Shown here: in pieces, positions 1 to 8,346 of the stretch
Numbering within the stretch: position 1 is the first letter of the stretch
Layout: each line of letters starts with the position of its first letter
From: Acidobacteriota bacterium
Lineage (GTDB): Bacteria; Actinomycetota; Acidimicrobiia; Acidimicrobiales; Microtrichaceae
NCBI GenBank assembly: GCA_003577145.1
Contig: QEUP01000011.1
Location: 1-64,000, forward strand
Direction: 5' to 3'
Length of the DNA: 64,000 nucleotides
The notes under the pieces: generated by a model
Databases searched by the model: none
What the model was told of the DNA's origin: nothing
What the model saw: only the letters and a program-made list of their open reading frames with translations
Program-made: the position numbers and the translations under genes

Positions 1-2
1 TG

Positions 3-140
3 CTGCAACCACCCCGGCCAAAAGCACCCGCAGAGCCCCCGCCCATCCAACACAACTGGCGACCACCCACAGGCGAGACCCTCGACGCCCGCTGGTTCGA
101 CTGGCGGACCATCCCCACCCCGACACGCGCGCCGCCCTGA
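3..140 (+). CDS. possible C-terminal fragment of an unrecognised protein, cut by window edge
   Basis: One frame is open from the left edge to a TGA at 138-140, giving about 45 residues and no start. The tail contains ETLDARWFDWRTIPTPTR, an aromatic and charged composition unlike random GC-rich reading. It loosely recalls the C-termini of actinobacterial HNH/DUF222 proteins, but that is only an impression. The other two plus frames are rich in Pro, Arg and Ser and look non-coding. The upstream part of the gene is outside the window. Confidence 0.3.
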   Translation: MQPPRPKAPAEPPPIQHNWRPPTGETLDARWFDWRTIPTPTRAPP

Positions 141-165
141 CGCAGTCACTGCGCTGACGGAGCAT

Positions 166-181
166 CGACAACTTGTTGTCG
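166..181. repeat. short perfect inverted repeat
   Basis: CGACAAC and GTTGTCG are perfect 7-bp arms around a TT centre. It lies about 25 bp after the stop of the edge fragment and about 80 bp beyond the 3' end of the NADH dehydrogenase gene on the other strand. It could be a weak bidirectional terminator stem or a protein site. No T-tract follows. Nothing else is seen in 182-259. Confidence 0.3.
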
Positions 182-259
182 TCGAGCACCCATGACGGCT
201 GATCCGGCCGGGGCTCGGCTGGTATCGATGACCGTCGTGACCAAAGCGACTGTGCCGCC

Positions 260-1540
260 CTAGCCTTTGGCCAGTTCGGCCTCACGCGCCTCGATGATGC
301 GACGGAAGATCCGGTCGTAGTGCAGCCAGTCCCAGAACCAGCTGAACATCAGGCGGAAGCGGTTGAGCAACCCACTCAAGTACCAGATGTGCACGAACAT
401 CCACGTCAGCTTGCCCAGCGGGCCCTTCAAGCGAAGGCGACCCGTCTGGGCGACCGCGGAGGTGCGCGAGATGGTCGCCATGGAGCCTTTGTCCCAGTAC
501 TCGAACGGCTCGAGCGCGGCGTTGCCGCCTGTGGCCTCAGCCACGATGTTCTTGGCCACATGGCGCCCCTGCTGCATGGCCGGCGGCGACACCGCCGGCA
601 GCATGCTGCCCTGCCAGGTGAAGGCGGCGGCGTCGCCGATGGCGAACGCACCCTTGTCCTCATGGCCCTGCACCCGCAGGTACTCGTCCACCGCTATGCG
701 GCCGTGTTCCTTTGCGGTGTCGAGATCGGCGACCGGGGGAACGGCGGTCGTGCCCGCCGACCAGAACAAGGTGTGGCACGGCAGCACGGCTCCTGAGCCC
801 AGCGTCGCCGAGGATTCGTCGGCATCGACGACGTGCTCACCGAGGATGACCCGCACACCGAGGCGTTCCAGCTTCTTCCTGGCGTAACGCTGGAGCTTCT
901 TGTCGAAGGGCCCCAGCAAGGCGTCGCTGCCCTCGACCAGGGTGACCGAGGTGTGATGCTCGGCGACCCGGCGGTACTGGCGGGGCAGCACAGCTTTGGC
1001 CATTGTCGCCAACGCACCCGCGAACTCCACGCCGGTTGGGCCCCCACCCACCACGACGAAGCTGAGCAGCCGGCTGACCTCCTCGTCGTCGGGTGAGCTC
1101 TTCGCCTCGATCACCGCATCGATCATGTGCCGACGGATCCGCAGGGCCTCCGGGACGGTCTTCATCGGGAAGGAGAGACCCTCGATCTTGGAGTTGCCGA
1201 AGAAGTTGGTGGTCGACCCGGCGGCGATCACCACGTAGTCGTAAGCCAGGTCGTCCTGGCCGTCGAGGTGCACGACCTTGCCGTCCAGATCGATTCCCGT
1301 CACCTCGCCTTGCTGCACGGTGAGCGCGTGATGGTGGCCGACGACCTTTTCGATCGGGAACTCGACAGCGGCCGGGTCGATCAAGGCGTTCGCCACCTGG
1401 TAGAGCAACGGCGAGAAGGTGTGGTACGGGTAGCGGTCGACGAGGGTGACCCTCACCGGCTGGCCGCGCAGCTTCTGAGCCGCGCTCAACCCGCCGAAGC
1501 CCGCTCCCACGATGACCACGTGCTTTGCGTCAGACGCCAT
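260..1540 (-). CDS. ndh: type II NADH dehydrogenase (NAD(P)/FAD-dependent oxidoreductase)
   Basis: A single-subunit NADH:quinone oxidoreductase that passes electrons to the quinone pool without pumping protons. An FAD-binding Rossmann motif (VVIVGAGFGGLSAAQ) is at the N-terminus and a second NADH-binding motif (VVVGGGPTGVEFAGA) is near residue 165. The C-terminal 60 residues are rich in Trp, Phe and Tyr and end in an amphipathic membrane-association segment, as is usual for NDH-2. The ATG at 1540 is chosen because AGGGGAG lies just before it; in-frame ATGs at 1561 and 1591 are alternatives. The length of 426 aa is normal. It follows the molybdenum-hydroxylase FAD subunit on the same strand and may be co-transcribed, which suggests shared delivery of electrons to the respiratory chain (inference). 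Confidence 0.88.
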   Translation of the reverse strand: MASDAKHVVIVGAGFGGLSAAQKLRGQPVRVTLVDRYPYHTFSPLLYQVANALIDPAAVEFPIEKVVGHHHALTVQQGEVTGIDLDGKVVHLDGQDDLAYDYVVIAAGSTTNFFGNSKIEGLSFPMKTVPEALRIRRHMIDAVIEAKSSPDDEEVSRLLSFVVVGGGPTGVEFAGALATMAKAVLPRQYRRVAEHHTSVTLVEGSDALLGPFDKKLQRYARKKLERLGVRVILGEHVVDADESSATLGSGAVLPCHTLFWSAGTTAVPPVADLDTAKEHGRIAVDEYLRVQGHEDKGAFAIGDAAAFTWQGSMLPAVSPPAMQQGRHVAKNIVAEATGGNAALEPFEYWDKGSMATISRTSAVAQTGRLRLKGPLGKLTWMFVHIWYLSGLLNRFRLMFSWFWDWLHYDRIFRRIIEAREAELAKG

Positions 1541-1597
1541 CTCTCCCCTGTCGGCCGTCATCCCCGCCGGCTGAGCCGGCCGGGTTCGCAACTCACC

Positions 1598-2425
1598 TCA
1601 CTCCAGCCCGCACTCTTGCAGTGCCCGGCGGGTGAGCACACCGGCGAGATGCCGGCGGAACTCCTCCGAAGCCTGCACATCCGACGGCGGTGCAGCGCCG
1701 TCGGCAGCGAGGGAGGCTGCTTCGACCGCCCCAGCACCCGACGCCACAGCCCGCTCGGAGGCAGTCGCCCGCAGTGGGGTCGCGCCCATGTTGACCAAAC
1801 CGATGCCGGCGCCCCCGTTGAGGGCCACCGCGGCCACCCCGACGATCGCCCAGTCCTGTGCCCGGCGGTTGAACTTCTGGAAGCTCCATGCGGTACCGCC
1901 CACGCAGGGCACCCTGATCTCGGTGAGCAACTCGTCTGCCCCGACGGCGGTCTCGAGGAAGCCTGTGAAGAACTCGTCCACACCCAGGGTGCGTTGCTCC
2001 CGGCGGCCTCGTATGACCAGCTCGCCTCCCAGCGCGATGACCACCGCCGCCAGGTCCGAAGCGGGGTCGCCGTGGACGAGCGAACCACCTATGGTGCCCC
2101 GGTGACGCACCTGCGGGTCGCCCACCTGCGAGGCGGCACGGGCGAGGAGCGGGGCATGCTCGAGCACCAGGGGGCTGATCTCGAGGTCGCGGTGACGGGT
2201 CAGTGCGCCGATCGCCAGCCAAGCGCCATCCACCCGTATGTAGGACAACCCCTCGATCCTGGCGATGTCGATCACCACGGCCGGCGCGGCCAGGCGCAGC
2301 TTCATCAGGGGCAGCAGCGAGTGCCCACCGGCCAACAGCTTGGCGTCGTCGCCGTGCTCGGCGAGCAGTTCGAGCGCATGCTCGGCAGTCTCGGCCCGCT
2401 CGTACTCGAAGCCGACCGGGATCAT
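1598..2425 (-). CDS. coxM: molybdenum hydroxylase FAD-binding subunit (CoxM-like)
   Basis: The medium flavoprotein subunit of a CO dehydrogenase/xanthine dehydrogenase family enzyme. It carries electrons from the iron-sulfur subunit to an acceptor. Two typical FAD-contact segments are visible: AGGHSLLPLMKLRLA near residue 31 and TIGGSLVHGDPASDLA near residue 110. The length of 275 aa is typical. Its ATG overlaps the stop of the CoxS-like gene as ATGA, so the two are translationally coupled. The substrate cannot be read from this subunit; the large subunit points to a form II enzyme rather than a proven CO oxidase. Confidence 0.9.
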   Translation of the reverse strand: MIPVGFEYERAETAEHALELLAEHGDDAKLLAGGHSLLPLMKLRLAAPAVVIDIARIEGLSYIRVDGAWLAIGALTRHRDLEISPLVLEHAPLLARAASQVGDPQVRHRGTIGGSLVHGDPASDLAAVVIALGGELVIRGRREQRTLGVDEFFTGFLETAVGADELLTEIRVPCVGGTAWSFQKFNRRAQDWAIVGVAAVALNGGAGIGLVNMGATPLRATASERAVASGAGAVEAASLAADGAAPPSDVQASEEFRRHLAGVLTRRALQECGLE

Positions 2426-2901
2426 GCCGGTATCTCACCCGCCCCGGGGACGCTCGCAGCCGCCAGCACCGCCTTGACGATGTTGTGGTACCCCGTGCAG
2501 CGGCAGAGGTTGCCCTCCAGGCCCTCGCGGATCTCGCGCTCGGTCGGATCGGGGTTCTCTGCGAGCAGGCTGATCGAGGCCAGCACCACTCCCGGCGTGC
2601 AGTAGCCGCACTGCAGCCCGTGGTGCTCGTGGAACGCCTGTTGCATCGGGTGCATGTCGTCGACGGTCCCGAGCCCCTCGATGGTCGTGACGGACTGCCC
2701 GTCCACCTGCGCGGCCAGGATCGTGCACGATTTGACCGACTCGCCGTCCAGCAAGACGGTGCAGGCACCGCACGAGGTGGTGTCGCACCCGATGTTGGTG
2801 CCGCTGAGCCCGCACAGGTCGCGGATGAAGTGGACCAACAACAAGCGCGGCTCGTGCTCGTGCTCGTGCACCTCCCCGTTCACTTCCAGCCGGGTCCTCA
2901 C
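2422..2901 (-). CDS. coxS: molybdenum hydroxylase [2Fe-2S] subunit (CoxS-like)
   Basis: The small iron-sulfur subunit with two [2Fe-2S] clusters. The plant-type N-terminal cluster is given by GCDTTSCGACTV with a later Cys in VKSCT. The C-terminal helical cluster is given by CGYCTPG and CRCTGYHNI. The length of 159 aa is standard. The start is GTG at 2901, with AGGGGGG about 7 nt upstream. It lies 52 nt after the second exporter permease gene and overlaps the FAD-subunit gene by 4 nt. A histidine/glutamate-rich stretch follows the N-terminal strand (EVHEHEHEP), which is slightly unusual. Confidence 0.93.
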   Translation of the reverse strand: MRTRLEVNGEVHEHEHEPRLLLVHFIRDLCGLSGTNIGCDTTSCGACTVLLDGESVKSCTILAAQVDGQSVTTIEGLGTVDDMHPMQQAFHEHHGLQCGYCTPGVVLASISLLAENPDPTEREIREGLEGNLCRCTGYHNIVKAVLAAASVPGAGEIPA

Positions 2902-2953
2902 GACAGTCCCCCCTGCTCGTCGGCGGCGACGGCATTCTACGGGGAAATCACCG

Positions 2954-3778
2954 TCAGGGCGTCACCCGCTGGAACATGCGCCAGGCGAAGATCGCGAAGA
3001 ACGTCACCCCACAGGCGATGGATACCAGGCCGGGCCAGGTGCTCTCCCAGGCAACCTCGCCGATGAAGCCCTGGCGGGCCAGTTCCATGATGTAGGTCAT
3101 GGGGTTGTACTTGGCGACGTGGGGCAGCCACCCCTGCATCAAGTCGACGGGCATCATCCCGATCGAGAGGAACATGGCGATGAAGACCCCGACCTGGACG
3201 AGACCACCGGCGGACTGCTTCTGGATGCGGTAGGTCACGCCCATCCCCCACAGTGCGGCGATCGCCGCCACCCCCCACGCGCCGAGCAACAACATCACGG
3301 CGGCCAGGATGCCCGCCGGTATGTCCATCCCTCCGATGGCGCCGATGAGCAAGACGATGGCCACAGGTATGACCGTGCGGAAGAGGACGAAGAAGACGTT
3401 GGCGCCTGCGATCGAGAGCCGGCTCGCCGGGGACAGCAGCAGCCTGTCGTAGAAGCCACCTTCGATGTCCCTGCCCAGCGCAAAGGAAGCACCGAGGCCG
3501 GTGAAGGCGGCACCCTGCAAGGCTGCGAACGGGCCCATCCACGACAAGATGTTGTCGGTCGGGTAGCCCGGGATCAGCACCAGCGCCGAGAAGGCGCCCG
3601 CGAAGGCGACCGTGAAGAACAGCGGCATGATGACCATGGGAATGGTCGCGGCGGGAATCCTCACCAGGTTGAGCCAGCTGCGCGCCGTCAGCCGCCAGAC
3701 GATCGACCACGGCCGGGGCCGATGATGGTCGACACGGTCGCCGGCCGTGTCGGCCCGCTGCGCCACATCGACGGTCAC
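2954..3778 (-). CDS. ABC-2 type transporter permease (DrrB-like), second copy
   Basis: An integral membrane subunit of an ABC exporter, with about six predicted membrane helices in 274 aa. The segment IEGGFYDRLLLSPASR before the third helix is the coupling-loop signature of DrrB-type permeases and is matched in the neighbouring permease. The start is the GTG at 3778, inside a GTGA overlap with the stop of the upstream permease; the longer reading to 3823 is less likely. It is the last gene of the exporter unit before the CoxS-like gene. The exported substrate is unknown. Confidence 0.85.
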   Translation of the reverse strand: MTVDVAQRADTAGDRVDHHRPRPWSIVWRLTARSWLNLVRIPAATIPMVIMPLFFTVAFAGAFSALVLIPGYPTDNILSWMGPFAALQGAAFTGLGASFALGRDIEGGFYDRLLLSPASRLSIAGANVFFVLFRTVIPVAIVLLIGAIGGMDIPAGILAAVMLLLGAWGVAAIAALWGMGVTYRIQKQSAGGLVQVGVFIAMFLSIGMMPVDLMQGWLPHVAKYNPMTYIMELARQGFIGEVAWESTWPGLVSIACGVTFFAIFAWRMFQRVTP

Positions 3779-4605
3779 GCCGCCACCCTCCAGCGCCTGC
3801 GAACCTGGGTGGTGGCGAACCACAGCCCCAGCAGGGCCAGCACACCCGAGATGCCCAGGGCCTTGGCGGCCTCGGTGAGGTCGAACCCGACGATGACCTG
3901 GTAACGAGCCCCGTCGATCATCCAGGTGAGCGGGTTGTTCTCGGCGATGGTGCCGTACCAGCCCGACATCAGCGCGGTCGGGAAGAAAGCCGAGCTCATG
4001 AAGAGGAAGATGAACACCAGCGGGAAGAACCCCTGTACCGCCTCGGGCTCACCGGTGCGGGCTCCGAGGCCTGCGGCGAGCCCACCGATGGCAGTCGCCA
4101 AGAACACGGCCATGACCACCAGCACCGCCACTCCCGGGATCCCCCCGCGGACCGTCCCACCGAAGGGCCACAAGATCCCCACGAACAGCAGCGCCTGGAA
4201 GGCGGCGAAGACCCAGCCTCCGGCAATGCGCCCGAAGAGGATGGCCGGCCGCGATACCGGAGCCGAGAGCAGCCGCTCGAAGAAACCGTTCTGGATGTCG
4301 GTGGTGAGCTCGTTGCCGCTGGCGATGGCACCGAACATCACGCCTTGGACGATCACCGACACCACCAGGAACTGCAGGTAGCTGGTGTCAGGCGGGAAGC
4401 CGGGGATCAGTGAGGCTCGTGACAGCGACGATGAGTTCACCGCCGCCAGCAGCAGCGGGAAGACGATGCCGGGGATCCACAGCTGGGGCTGGCGGAAGAA
4501 GCCGCGGATCGCCCGTGTAGACAGCGCCGCGGTCTGCACCAGCAGGGGCGGTGTTGCCGTGTGGACGTGCTCGGCGGACGTTTCGAGGCTGTCATCGACG
4601 CTCAC
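3775..4605 (-). CDS. ABC-2 type transporter permease (DrrB-like), first copy
   Basis: An integral membrane exporter subunit of 276 aa with about six membrane helices. It carries the coupling-loop motif IQNGFFERLLSAPVSR and the late segment NNPLTWMIDGARY, both typical of ABC-2 permeases. It starts at a GTG forming a GTGA overlap with the ATPase stop, and its own stop overlaps the next permease by 4 nt. Two different permeases with one ATPase imply a heterodimeric membrane domain. Confidence 0.87.
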   Translation of the reverse strand: MSVDDSLETSAEHVHTATPPLLVQTAALSTRAIRGFFRQPQLWIPGIVFPLLLAAVNSSSLSRASLIPGFPPDTSYLQFLVVSVIVQGVMFGAIASGNELTTDIQNGFFERLLSAPVSRPAILFGRIAGGWVFAAFQALLFVGILWPFGGTVRGGIPGVAVLVVMAVFLATAIGGLAAGLGARTGEPEAVQGFFPLVFIFLFMSSAFFPTALMSGWYGTIAENNPLTWMIDGARYQVIVGFDLTEAAKALGISGVLALLGLWFATTQVRRRWRVAA

Positions 4606-5576
4606 TCCGCGGGCTCCTCGGCGTCTGCGGCGCCTTCGAGGCGGCGGCCGGTCGCATCGGCGAAGACATCATCGAGCGACGGCGAGTCCAGCTCCATGTG
4701 CTCGATGACGATCCCGGCCTCGTCGAGGGCGCGAACCACGTCGGCCATCCTCTCGGCTCCCCCCTCCAGCCCGATGGAGACCCGGCCGACCCGGGACGGC
4801 CGCTCCTCACCGAAGGCCTGCAACGTCTGCTCGGCGATCGCCTGCTGCTCATCGGCGACGTCGACACGCAGGGTCGGGGAGCCCACGGACTTCTTCAGCG
4901 CTGCCGGGTCGCCCTCGCGCACGATCTTGCCGTGGTCGATGATCGCGATGCGATTGGCGAGCTGGTCGGCCTCCTCGAGGTACTGCGTCGTGAGGAAGAC
5001 CGTCGTGCCGTACTCCCGGTTGAGACGACGTACCTCCTCCCAGAGGTTCCGGCGGCTCATGGGATCGAGGCCGGTGGTCGGCTCGTCGAGGAACAACACG
5101 TCGGGCTCGTTCATCAAGGCGAGGGCCAGGTCGAGCCGGCGACGCATTCCACCGGAGTACTGACCGACCAGGCGAGGGGCTGCTTCGGTCAGCCCGACGC
5201 GCTCGAGGAGATCCTTGGCTCGCCGCGCGGCGAGCCGGCGGGGGATGCCGTGCAGGGTCGCCTGTAGGCGCAGCAGCTCCTTGCCGGTCATGAGGGGGTC
5301 GATGGCGGCGTCCTGGAGGGCGACTCCGATGACCTCGCGGACCTTGTCGGCCTGGGACTCCACGTCATAGCCCGCAACTCGCGCCGTGCCCGAGGTCGGC
5401 TTGAGCAGGGTGGTGAGCACGCGCACCGCGGTGGACTTGCCCGCCCCGTTCGGACCGAGGAACCCGAAGATCTCCCCCTTGTCGACGACGATGTCGATGC
5501 CGTCGACGGCGCGGATCTCGTCGAAGCAGCGGACCAGGGCCTCGGCTTCTATCGGCTGGACGGCAGCGCGGGTCAT
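4602..5576 (-). CDS. ABC transporter ATP-binding protein (DrrA-like)
   Basis: The ATPase subunit of the adjacent exporter. Walker A is GPNGAGKST, the signature is YSGGMRRRLDLA and Walker B is VLFLDEPTTGLDP. The switch region is TTQYLEEADQLA, where Gln replaces the usual His, as is common in the DrrA (daunorubicin resistance) subfamily. The C-terminal 90 residues form the DrrA-type accessory domain. The start is ATG at 5576, in an ATGA overlap with the end of the CoxL-like gene, which ties translation of the exporter to that of the enzyme. The length is 324 aa. Confidence 0.92.
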   Translation of the reverse strand: MTRAAVQPIEAEALVRCFDEIRAVDGIDIVVDKGEIFGFLGPNGAGKSTAVRVLTTLLKPTSGTARVAGYDVESQADKVREVIGVALQDAAIDPLMTGKELLRLQATLHGIPRRLAARRAKDLLERVGLTEAAPRLVGQYSGGMRRRLDLALALMNEPDVLFLDEPTTGLDPMSRRNLWEEVRRLNREYGTTVFLTTQYLEEADQLANRIAIIDHGKIVREGDPAALKKSVGSPTLRVDVADEQQAIAEQTLQAFGEERPSRVGRVSIGLEGGAERMADVVRALDEAGIVIEHMELDSPSLDDVFADATGRRLEGAADAEEPAE

Positions 5577-7864
5577 GACGGCACCTCGCCCGCCGTCGAG
5601 GCCTTTATCGCTGCCCACACCTTCTCGGCGGTGAGCGGCATGTCGAGATGGCGAACCCCGAAGACGGCCAGCGCGTCGCAGACGGCGTTGTGCACCGCCG
5701 GGGTGGCCCCGATGGTTCCCGCCTCGCCGATGCCTTTGGCCCCGAGGGGGTTGACCGGCGTGGGCGTCTCCAGGGCGACCAGGTCGAAGGAGGGTAGCTC
5801 GGTCGCCGAGATCATGGCGTAGTCGGCAAGATTCGTGGTCAGGGGATTGCCGGCTTCGTCATAGACCATCTCCTCCAGCAGCGCCTGGGCCACGCCCTGG
5901 GCGATGCCGCCGTGGCGTTGGCCTTCGGCGATGAGAGGGTTCAGCAACCGCCCCGAGTCGTCGCAGCTCACGAAGCGGGTGAGGTGGACCGCGCCCGTCT
6001 CGACGTCGACCTCGACCACCGCCAGGTGGGCGCCGAAGGGGAAAGTCGGCTGGCTCGCCTTGAAGCTGGCGGCCGCGTCGAGCCCACCCGAAGAAGCAGC
6101 GGCCTGCGCCAGCTCCGCCCAGCCCTTGGCCCGGGTGCGTGACCCGGCGACGTGAAAGGACGCGCCCTCGGCCTTGTCGAGAACAACCTCAACGGGTTCG
6201 GCCCCCAGCAGCTCGGCCGCCAAGCTCCGGGCGTACTCGGCGAGCTCGGCGGCGGCCTTCTTGACCGCCGCCCCTCCCAGCTGGAGCGAACGCGAACCGT
6301 AGGTCCCGCTGCCTTTGGCGACCTCCTCCGTGTCGCCGGTGACCACCCGGATCCGGTCGACGGGGATGCCAAGCTCGTCCGCGACGATCATCGACCAGGA
6401 GGTCTCATGCCCCTGGCCGTGGGGCGAGGTCCCCGAGTACACCGTGGCCGACCCGTCCTCGTGCACCCGCACCTCGGCGAACTCGGACCCGGGGAAGGGA
6501 CCGGCTGTTATCTCCACGTAGGTGCACAGCCCGATGCCGAGCTGCACCGTCTCCCCTGACCTCCGGCGTCTGCGCTGCTCGGCTCTCAGCGCCGGGTAGT
6601 CCGCCTCGGCGAGAACCAGGTCGAGGGCCTTCTCGTAGTCGCCGCAGTCGTAGAGCAGCCCGGTCCCGGTCTCGTACGGAAAGGCGTCGGGAGAGATGAG
6701 GTTCTGGCGGCGCAGCTCGCTCGGATCCATCCCGATCTCGGCGGCGAAGACGTCGACGATCCTCTCTATCGCCTCGCTGGCCTCGGGCCGACCCGCACCC
6801 CGATAGGCCTCGGTCGGTGTGGTGTTGGTGACGACGGCGACCCCTCGCGTCTCGACGCGATCGAACTGATAGACGCCCGGCGCCATCGACGCGGTCTGGC
6901 TCGGCATGAAAGCCCCCAGGCTCGGGTAGGCACCGACGTTGGCGATGGTGACGAGCCGGTAGGCCTGCAGGTCGCCGGTACGGCTGCCGCCGATGGTGGC
7001 GATGTTGAGTTGGTCGCGTCCGTGCCCCATCGCCACCATGTTCTCCGTGCGGGTCTCGGTCCAGCGCACCGCTCGACCGATCCGGCGGGCGACCCACGGG
7101 AGGATCATGTCCTCGGGGTACTGGTTGATCTTCGGGCCGAAGCCACCGCCGACGTCAGGGCAGATGAAACGGACGTACTCGCGGTCGATGCCATAGATGC
7201 CGGCCAGCCGGTTCCGTGAGTTGTGCGGGTTCTGGTTGCTTGACCACATGACGAGGGTCTCGCCGTCCCACACCGCAGCTGTCGAACGGACCTCCAGGGG
7301 GCACGCCGCCAGGCGCTGGTTGACGATGCGCTGCTCGACGACCACCTCGCAACCGGCGAACAGGTCCGGGTCGCCACCGTCGCCGTAGCTCACGGAGATG
7401 TTCGAGCCGAACTCGGGGAAGAGAAGCGTCTCCTCCTCCATGGCCTGCTCGGCTGCGGTGATCACCGGCAGGGGCTCGTAGTCGACGAAGACCAACTCGG
7501 CTGCGTCCTCGCCCTGGTGGGGATGGTCGGTCACCACGATGGCGATTGGTTCCCCGACGAAGCGGACCACACCCGACGCGAGCCACGGCCGTCGCATCTC
7601 TTCGGGGAACAGCGGAGGGATGACGAGCGGTGGGGGGTCGATGTCGATGTCGGCGGCGGTGAACGCTGCGACGACGCCGGGTGCTTCCAGCGCGGCCGCG
7701 ACGTCGATCGAGTTGACCCTGGCGTGAGCCTCGGTCGAGCGGACGAAGCTGACGTGAGCGGCCCCTTGGAGACGGGGGTCGTCGACGTCGGCCGTGTACC
7801 TGGCACCGGTGGTGAGCAGCTCGGGATCCTCCTTGCGAAGCAGGCGATTGCCCAGGATGCTCAC
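5573..7864 (-). CDS. coxL: molybdenum hydroxylase large subunit, form II CoxL type
   Basis: The molybdopterin-cytosine-dinucleotide-binding catalytic subunit, 763 aa. The N-terminal segment (GNRLLRKEDPELLTTGARY) is typical of aerobic CO dehydrogenase-type large subunits. The active-site loop reads AYRGAGR. That is the form II signature; form I CO dehydrogenase has AYRCSFR with a catalytic Cys, absent here. The conserved Glu near the C-terminus lies in KGIGEAGTIGA. The true substrate is therefore uncertain and may be an aldehyde, purine or aromatic heterocycle. The start is a GTG preceded by a purine-rich GGGAGGAAGGGGGAG. It is the first gene of a seven-gene minus-strand operon. Confidence 0.92.
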   Translation of the reverse strand: MSILGNRLLRKEDPELLTTGARYTADVDDPRLQGAAHVSFVRSTEAHARVNSIDVAAALEAPGVVAAFTAADIDIDPPPLVIPPLFPEEMRRPWLASGVVRFVGEPIAIVVTDHPHQGEDAAELVFVDYEPLPVITAAEQAMEEETLLFPEFGSNISVSYGDGGDPDLFAGCEVVVEQRIVNQRLAACPLEVRSTAAVWDGETLVMWSSNQNPHNSRNRLAGIYGIDREYVRFICPDVGGGFGPKINQYPEDMILPWVARRIGRAVRWTETRTENMVAMGHGRDQLNIATIGGSRTGDLQAYRLVTIANVGAYPSLGAFMPSQTASMAPGVYQFDRVETRGVAVVTNTTPTEAYRGAGRPEASEAIERIVDVFAAEIGMDPSELRRQNLISPDAFPYETGTGLLYDCGDYEKALDLVLAEADYPALRAEQRRRRRSGETVQLGIGLCTYVEITAGPFPGSEFAEVRVHEDGSATVYSGTSPHGQGHETSWSMIVADELGIPVDRIRVVTGDTEEVAKGSGTYGSRSLQLGGAAVKKAAAELAEYARSLAAELLGAEPVEVVLDKAEGASFHVAGSRTRAKGWAELAQAAASSGGLDAAASFKASQPTFPFGAHLAVVEVDVETGAVHLTRFVSCDDSGRLLNPLIAEGQRHGGIAQGVAQALLEEMVYDEAGNPLTTNLADYAMISATELPSFDLVALETPTPVNPLGAKGIGEAGTIGATPAVHNAVCDALAVFGVRHLDMPLTAEKVWAAIKASTAGEVPS

Positions 7865-7897
7865 GACTCCCCCTTCCTCCCGTTGGAGATCGTCAGG

Positions 7898-7903
7898 AGG
7901 TTA
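7898..7903 (-). promoter_or_regulatory. candidate -10 element of the coxL operon
   Basis: Read on the minus strand the hexamer is TAACCT (TAnnnT). It lies 33 nt before the GTG of coxL, which leaves room for a short leader containing the purine-rich ribosome site. No good -35 hexamer is visible. The region 7865-7999 separates coxL from a plus-strand gene and must hold both promoters. Confidence 0.3.
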
Positions 7904-7999
7904 CCCGGCGAACCCGACGACACCGACTTCGGGAGCCGGGAGGTACTACCGTGCGGGGGTACCCGTGCCTGCCGTCGGCGCAGAGAGAGGAATGAATGG

Positions 8000-8290
8000 A
8001 TGTGCTGTCTGGTCGCCCTGCTGCTCATGGGAGCTCCCCGTATCGCCTTGTTCCTGTGGTGGCTGTTCGACGACGCCAGGCTGCAGATCGCCTTCGACTC
8101 GTTCATCGTGCCGTTCCTGGGCTTCTTGTTCCTGCCCTTTGCCACCCTGCTGTATGCGATTGCCTATGATCCGATCGAGGGTGTGACCGGCATCGGTTGG
8201 CTGCTGGTGGTGCTCGGGTTCCTGCTCGACCTCAGCTCGTGGTTCGGGGGTGGCGAGTCGGCGCGGCGACGCCAAGCCGCAGCTGCCTAG
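8000..8290 (+). CDS. small three-helix membrane protein
   Basis: A 96-aa protein starting at the third of three closely spaced ATGs; AGAGAGG lies about 10 nt before it. Three hydrophobic segments are visible: residues 3-23, about 31-52 and 60-80. It ends with a short basic tail (ESARRRQ). Membrane proteins of this size and pattern are common in actinobacteria, but I do not recognise a named family. It is transcribed divergently from coxL. Confidence 0.6.
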   Translation: MCCLVALLLMGAPRIALFLWWLFDDARLQIAFDSFIVPFLGFLFLPFATLLYAIAYDPIEGVTGIGWLLVVLGFLLDLSSWFGGGESARRRQAAAA

Positions 8291-8346
8291 AGATCGGTCG
8301 GGTCGCGGCCAACACGATCCCCCGGGCTTCGGGCGAATGACCAGGC

